Program-made: the position numbers and the translations under genes
Shown here: positions 6,180 through 9,433 of the stretch, in pieces
How the letters are laid out: every line of letters begins with the position of its first letter
Numbering within the stretch: the stretch's first letter is position 1
Assembly: GCA_964361105.1 (NCBI GenBank)
Contig: CAYHZG010000015.1
Coordinates: 1 to 9,433, forward strand
Length of the DNA: 9,433 bases
Source of the DNA: CAYHZG01 sp964361105
GTDB taxonomy: Bacteria > Patescibacteriota > Minisyncoccia > 2-02-FULL-40-12
Direction of reading: 5' to 3'
Notes under the pieces: generated by a model
Database searches by the model: none
Seen by the model: the letters and a program-made list of their open reading frames with translations, nothing else
Told to the model about the DNA's origin: nothing

Positions 6180-7917
6180 CTAATATCTTTTGCGGAATTG
6201 GCTCGAGCGTGACCCCGTGCCAGTTGGCAAACTCTGTCTTTGAAAGGCCGGTGGCATCCAAAGTAAAACAATAGAGTATTTTCTCTCCATCAATTTCCTT
6301 AAGCTCTTTTTTCAACGCCGGTAACGATTTGTGCTCTAAAGAATAGTAAACGGCCAGCGTTTTGTTGCCTTGTTGGAATATGCGGTATTGATCAGCTTTC
6401 TTCACCTCATCAAAAACACCTTCGCGCAGACACAACATTTCTGTGCACTCGTTTGTAATGCGTGTTTTGAAGTCGTCGCCATTGGCGTTCTTTTTTACAA
6501 ACTTTGTTTTGAAGTATTTAAGCGAGCCACCAAGACCAGCATTTCCATTCCATCCCTTGATGACATTTTTGATGCGAGGATAACAAACCTTTTCACAAAT
6601 ATCATTCTCATTGTTTGTGCAAACAATAAAGCTACGATTTCCCTCATCTTCGTTGTTCAGATCAAGAACAGCATGCGCTGTAGAGCCGGAACCTGCGAAA
6701 AAGTCCAGCACAATAGCATTTTTGTTTTTATGGTAGTTTATAAACTGCTTAAGCATTTTTACTGGCTTTTTACCGGCATTAAAAGCCACTCCACCCTCAT
6801 GACGAATGTTTCCAAAATCCGCACTAAAATCGTAATAATTTATAATAGGACGATCAATATCAAGGCCGCCATTCTCTAGTGCCTCTTTTTTCTCTACGGG
6901 TATTTTAGTGAACATCTTACCTCTTGAGGATGACTCCCTTTGCGGATTGATCATATATCTAAACCCAAGGCCATCTTCACCCAGGCCGTAAATTTTATAC
7001 AAAGTAGATAGCCCGTCAGTTTTTACTCTATTCTCTACTATTTTTTGATATGTAGTACCATGACCGGTCCCGGAATAAATCGACCCAGATATCCAAGTTT
7101 CCTTAAAAAGATTGATGTCTCCTTTTTCTTTTTTGGTTATAGAATATGAATCAGCAAAAAAGATATCGACTTTTTTGCCGTTGATTTCCAAACTCCTATC
7201 CGGCTTTTTAAGCTCTTTAATTTCCAGATTAAATTTTTCAAGATCATATTCTTCACTCGGCTTATGCGCCTCAAAAAGATACTTATTTTTTGCGTAGACA
7301 AAAGTGTACTCTATGAGTTCTTGAAAATCCTTCCTCTCGTTCAAGCTTTTACCGCCATACCTAACTTGAATATGGTGAATAGAGAGTAGGTTATTTTCAC
7401 CAAAAATTTCATCGCATAAAAGCCTCAATTGTGCAGACTCGTTGTCATCAATCGATATAAAAATAACTCCATCATCCTTTAAAAGAGTGTTTGCCAACTT
7501 CAATCTTTTACTCATAAACGAAAGCCACTTGCTGTGTCTGTATGCGTCGTTCTCGTCTATCCACTTATCGTTGTATTTAAAGTCTTCCTTCCCAGTGTTA
7601 TACGGGGGATCGATATAGATCGCATCGATTTTGCCTTGATGCGTAAAGTTCAAAACAGACAGGGCGTGATAATTATCACCCTCGATGAGAATATTGACCG
7701 GCTTGGATGAGTCCTTATCCGTAATTTCTTTACTACTGATTTCTTTCAGCACCGGCAAAGCATTCTCGGCGTCTTTTTCAAACTGCTCTTTCACTTTTTC
7801 CTCGTCCCAAATAAGCCCGTACTTCTTCCGGGACTCCAGCTTCTCAACAATCTTAATCAGCTCATCTTTACTGAGTTGTGAGTAGTCTTTTCCGTTTTTG
7901 GCGATTTCCTTTGGCAT
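6151..7917 (-). CDS. mod: Type III DNA methyltransferase, Mod subunit (adenine-N6, beta class)
   Basis: About 588 residues from the ATG at 7917, which begins MPKEIAKNGKDYSQLSKDEL. A TTG at 7959 is in frame but would overlap the HEPN gene and is less likely. Catalytic motif IV is IDPPYNTGKEDF, with DPPY at 103-106. The AdoMet-binding motif I, LDFFAGSGSTAHAV, lies after it (FAGSGS at 407-412), preceded by a motif-X-like GKKPVKMLKQFI. Motif IV before motif I is the beta-class order usual for type III Mod. The stretch between, about 180-380, is the likely target-recognition domain; it is A+T-rich and should be the most variable part, so the recognition sequence cannot be read from here. Mod alone protects host DNA; Mod plus Res restricts. 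It starts 11 bases after the HEPN stop. Length is slightly under the 600-650 residues typical of the family. Confidence 0.93.
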   Translation of the reverse strand: MPKEIAKNGKDYSQLSKDELIKIVEKLESRKKYGLIWDEEKVKEQFEKDAENALPVLKEISSKEITDKDSSKPVNILIEGDNYHALSVLNFTHQGKIDAIYIDPPYNTGKEDFKYNDKWIDENDAYRHSKWLSFMSKRLKLANTLLKDDGVIFISIDDNESAQLRLLCDEIFGENNLLSIHHIQVRYGGKSLNERKDFQELIEYTFVYAKNKYLFEAHKPSEEYDLEKFNLEIKELKKPDRSLEINGKKVDIFFADSYSITKKEKGDINLFKETWISGSIYSGTGHGTTYQKIVENRVKTDGLSTLYKIYGLGEDGLGFRYMINPQRESSSRGKMFTKIPVEKKEALENGGLDIDRPIINYYDFSADFGNIRHEGGVAFNAGKKPVKMLKQFINYHKNKNAIVLDFFAGSGSTAHAVLDLNNEDEGNRSFIVCTNNENDICEKVCYPRIKNVIKGWNGNAGLGGSLKYFKTKFVKKNANGDDFKTRITNECTEMLCLREGVFDEVKKADQYRIFQQGNKTLAVYYSLEHKSLPALKKELKEIDGEKILYCFTLDATGLSKTEFANWHGVTLEPIPQKILDVYKQIYEY

Positions 7918-7928
7918 AAATTTATTTT

Positions 7929-8477
7929 CTATAATTCTACTTTGAAGGATTTCAACCAACTATTAAGATCGCGAAGTACATTATTCTGGCTTTCTGTAAA
8001 TAGTTTTTGCACATCCACATTGAGCTTGAGATTTTTCTGATATTGGATTAGTCGGCTTTTGAGAGCGTCAATCATTTTTACACCCTCAGTGCCCGTCAGA
8101 CGATTTTCTTTCAGAAACGAATCCATATTGCGCATTTTTGACAAATCCGCGTGGGCTATATAAGCGTTTCTTAGCTTTAGTATTTTATTAGCAATATCGT
8201 TTAATTCTTTGCCATCAAACTCTTTATTTTCAAATGTTTTTCCTGCCAAATTATCAAAAGGCCTCCCCATGTCATTTTTTCTTTCAAGTAGCTTTGCCAA
8301 ACCAAGTAGGGCTCCAGATTCTAAGCTAAGGAGCAGAGTATTCCAAGTAGCCGTGTTTGCCTCATATGCACCATGGTTCACTCTTTTATGCAAATGCCCG
8401 TTAAGCAAAAACTGTCGGTATGCAAACAGGAAATCCCAAAGTATATTTTCGAAATCGGTTTTGCTAAACATTTTCAT
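7929..8477 (-). CDS. HEPN-type protein (AbiU2-like), putative RNase or abortive-infection component
   Basis: A 182-residue all-helical soluble protein. The segment LRNAYIAHAD (102-111) contains R103 and H109 in an R-x5-H arrangement, the hallmark of HEPN ribonucleases, within the helix context 'KLRNxxxAHxD' seen in AbiU2-type proteins. The N-terminal half contains a long helix with WNTLLLSLESGALLGLAKLL (45-64), fitting the four-helix HEPN fold. HEPN proteins often degrade RNA when a partner senses infection. Start choice: ATG at 8477 overlaps the stop of the helicase remnant as ATGA; an ATG two codons on (8471) is possible. It sits directly before mod (11-base gap to the chosen mod start), so it is probably co-expressed with the R-M genes. 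No separate antitoxin of the usual MNT nucleotidyltransferase type is visible in the window. HEPN assignment is fairly good; catalytic activity is inferred. Confidence 0.75.
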   Translation of the reverse strand: MKMFSKTDFENILWDFLFAYRQFLLNGHLHKRVNHGAYEANTATWNTLLLSLESGALLGLAKLLERKNDMGRPFDNLAGKTFENKEFDGKELNDIANKILKLRNAYIAHADLSKMRNMDSFLKENRLTGTEGVKMIDALKSRLIQYQKNLKLNVDVQKLFTESQNNVLRDLNSWLKSFKVEL

Positions 8478-8610
8478 TTCGTTTTTGCTTTATTCATAAA
8501 TCGTTCAAACTCGGACTTTTTTATTGTAGCCAAATAAGCACCCTAAACCTATCAAGGAGAGTTTGATTCTTTTCGTTTGTGATGAATGTTAGGTCAGAAT
8601 TCATATTCAT
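8474..8610 (-). pseudogene. Deletion remnant of a PLD/SNF2-type helicase gene
   Basis: This 137-base stretch between the zinc-ribbon and HEPN genes holds two ends of a gene with the middle missing. From ATG at 8610 (or 8604) a frame reads MNMNSDLTFITNE, then KNQTLLDRFRVLI, and stops after WLQ at 8523-8521. LTFITNExNxxLLDRFxVLI is, as I recall, the conserved start of large phospholipase-D-N-terminal/SNF2 helicases in CPR and archaeal defence loci, which normally continue to a 'FFDxLVGYFYTSGF'-type segment that is absent here. In another frame (8542 to 8474) a C-terminus-like peptide ATIKKSEFERFMNKAKTK ends at a TGA overlapping the HEPN ATG. The simplest reading is an out-of-frame deletion with a junction near 8530-8540. 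AAGAGA just upstream of the ATGs may be the original ribosome site. The two ends could come from different genes. Confidence 0.6.
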
Positions 8611-8614
8611 TCTC

Positions 8615-8794
8615 TTACTTTTTAATTTCTTCGCGGTCTTTCTCGTCGCCGATAAGACGCACATAAAACTCACATCCATCGACTCCGAGGGCCCCGCATT
8701 TGCACATAATCATTTTCTTGTGCGTATTCCAATAAATCTCATCTCCGCATTTTTTGCAACGCCAGTAAACTTCTTTTTTGGTTTTAATCTTCAT
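8615..8794 (-). CDS. 59-residue zinc-ribbon-like protein
   Basis: ATG at 8794 to TAA at 8617-8615. The protein begins MKIKTKKEVYWRCKKCGDEI and contains CxxC (C13, C16) followed by CxCG (C31, C33), a likely zinc knuckle, then a GVDGCEFYVRL segment. This resembles the short DUF7695-type proteins (recalled pattern: CxxCGD, then a short run, CxCGxxxVDGG), a family without firm function. No membrane segment or signal peptide. It begins 19 bases after the stop of the Fic gene and ends four bases before the helicase-remnant start, so it is operon-like. The paired cysteines and consistent coding pattern make a chance frame unlikely. A nucleic-acid-binding or regulatory role is possible but unproven. 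Confidence 0.75.
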   Translation of the reverse strand: MKIKTKKEVYWRCKKCGDEIYWNTHKKMIMCKCGALGVDGCEFYVRLIGDEKDREEIKK

Positions 8795-8813
8795 GTTTCA
8801 TCTTTACGAGAAG

Positions 8814-9433
8814 CTATAACTTTCTGTATCTCGTACTCCGGCCAAGGCCGATGCGTTCGACCCTCTTGAGCCGCAAAAGCTTGTCTAATGCTTGATTAAC
8901 TGTGGGTCTGGCAACTTTTGCTTTTTTGGCAATCTCGCCGGGAGCGGCCTCTTCCACTGTCTGTAAATACTGCCACACCGAAAGTTGCTTCTTGGAAAGA
9001 AGCTTTTCAATGTTTTCTTTAGACAGCAATTCAACGGCCATCTGTGATTGCTTCAAGAAAATGGTGAAAAAGAAATCCAGCCATGGGACAATGGTTTCTT
9101 TGTCTGTCATGCCCTCCTTCGCTGAAGCTCCGGCGGGTAAAAATGTTTTTTGACTTTGGCGAAGCGCAAGATAATACTCCGGCTTGTTATCCTCAACCAA
9201 CTTCTCATGAGAAATATAGGGCATATACAAGTAACCCTCCCTGAGTAGAAGAAGATTGGTCAGAACACGACTAAGCCGGCCATTGCCGTCTTGGAACGGA
9301 TGGATTTGCAAAAACTCAACAAGGAAGTTGCCAACAATAAGAAGTGGGTGGTATTTTTTCTCTTGAAGTGTTGCTTGCGTCCATTCAACCAGTTCCTGTG
9401 TTTCCTTGGGCGTAAGATATGCCGGCGTGGTGT
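8814..9433 (-). CDS. Fic-domain protein with C-terminal winged helix, N-terminus beyond window
   Basis: The frame is open to the right edge (206 codons plus two bases), so the start lies outside; a TTG at 9311 is inside the domain and is not the true start. The Fic core is clear: upstream TPKETQELVEW and HPLLIVGNFLVEFL helices lead into the catalytic HPFQDGNGRLSR, matching HPFxDGNGRxxR. The histidine is the catalytic base and GNGR binds the nucleotide phosphates. Fic proteins usually transfer AMP to a hydroxyl side chain of a target protein. A middle helical segment is followed by a winged-helix-like tail at the C-terminus, with GEIAKKAKVARPTVNQALDKL as the helix-turn-helix and a short wing before RYRKL. 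This Fic-wHTH layout is common in bacteria and often self-regulating. An inhibitory (S/T)xxxE(G/N) motif is not in the visible part and may lie N-terminal. The domain assignment is firm; the target is unknown. Confidence 0.92.
   Translation of the reverse strand, partial: TTPAYLTPKETQELVEWTQATLQEKKYHPLLIVGNFLVEFLQIHPFQDGNGRLSRVLTNLLLLREGYLYMPYISHEKLVEDNKPEYYLALRQSQKTFLPAGASAKEGMTDKETIVPWLDFFFTIFLKQSQMAVELLSKENIEKLLSKKQLSVWQYLQTVEEAAPGEIAKKAKVARPTVNQALDKLLRLKRVERIGLGRSTRYRKL

Noticed and set aside
6370..6879. A 169-codon plus-strand open frame opposite mod
   Set aside because: It lies opposite the intact methyltransferase, including its FAGSGS motif, and its Cys/Phe-rich translation looks like an antisense artefact.
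7915..7959. TTG at 7959 as the mod start
   Set aside because: It would overlap the HEPN coding end by 31 bases; the ATG at 7917 sits just after the HEPN stop and gives a natural MPKEIA beginning.
8520..8565. TTGATA and TACAAT on the minus strand as a promoter for the HEPN/R-M genes
   Set aside because: Spacing is about 21 bases, longer than the usual 16-18, and the sequence is part of the helicase remnant, so it is not convincing. A promoter here remains possible.
9309..9311. TTG as start codon of the Fic gene
   Set aside because: The frame stays open to the window edge and the upstream codons encode the expected Fic helices directly before HPFQDGNGR.
1..9433. CRISPR array, tRNA/rRNA, insertion sequence or strong terminator
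   Set aside because: No regularly spaced repeats, cloverleaf-like segments, terminal inverted repeats or GC-rich hairpin followed by a T run were found by eye; gaps between genes are too short for most of these.

Overview
The window looks like an accessory (defence-type) island from a bacterium of the Candidate Phyla Radiation / Patescibacteria, probably Parcubacteria-like. This placement is inference from recalled protein patterns: the small MLPKKAIEEF-type protein at the left edge, the Cys-rich tail on the thioredoxin-fold protein, and the helicase-type N-terminus left as a remnant are all patterns I associate with CPR genomes (some also with archaea). Genes are tightly packed, Shine-Dalgarno motifs are mostly weak or absent, and stops are TAA, TGA and TAG with no sign of UGA being read as sense. 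This argues for the standard bacterial code and against the UGA-recoding CPR lineages.

Every supported gene lies on the minus strand, so transcription runs from right to left. In that order the genes are: the C-terminal part of a Fic-domain protein with a winged-helix tail (8814-9433, cut by the window edge); a 59-residue zinc-ribbon protein (8615-8794); a deletion remnant of what looks like a PLD/SNF2-type helicase gene (8474-8610); a HEPN-type protein with an R-x5-H motif (7929-8477); the Mod and Res subunits of a type III restriction-modification system (6151-7917 and 3813-6179); an 87-residue tail-anchored membrane protein (3544-3807); a 754-residue four-helix membrane protein with a large soluble domain (1275-3539); a small frameshifted gene (960-1269); a Cys-containing redoxin/deiodinase-like protein with a metal-binding-type tail (100-963); and the first 32 codons of a small protein (1-97).

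Spacing is operon-like. Neighbours overlap by ATGA (HEPN with the remnant, redoxin with the frameshifted gene), overlap more deeply (mod/res), or are separated by about 2-20 bases. The centre is a complete type III R-M pair. Mod would methylate adenine at an asymmetric site, and Mod plus Res would translocate on and cut unmodified DNA. The upstream HEPN protein is a plausible RNase or abortive-infection partner. The two downstream membrane proteins form a pair of unknown function that is visibly richer in A+T than its flanks, and they could be a membrane-acting add-on. The redoxin and left-edge genes look like a different, perhaps housekeeping or recombinase-associated, neighbourhood. Two broken genes, one at each side of the island, suggest repeated gain and loss of modules here. 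I saw no RNA genes, CRISPR arrays, insertion sequences or convincing terminators.
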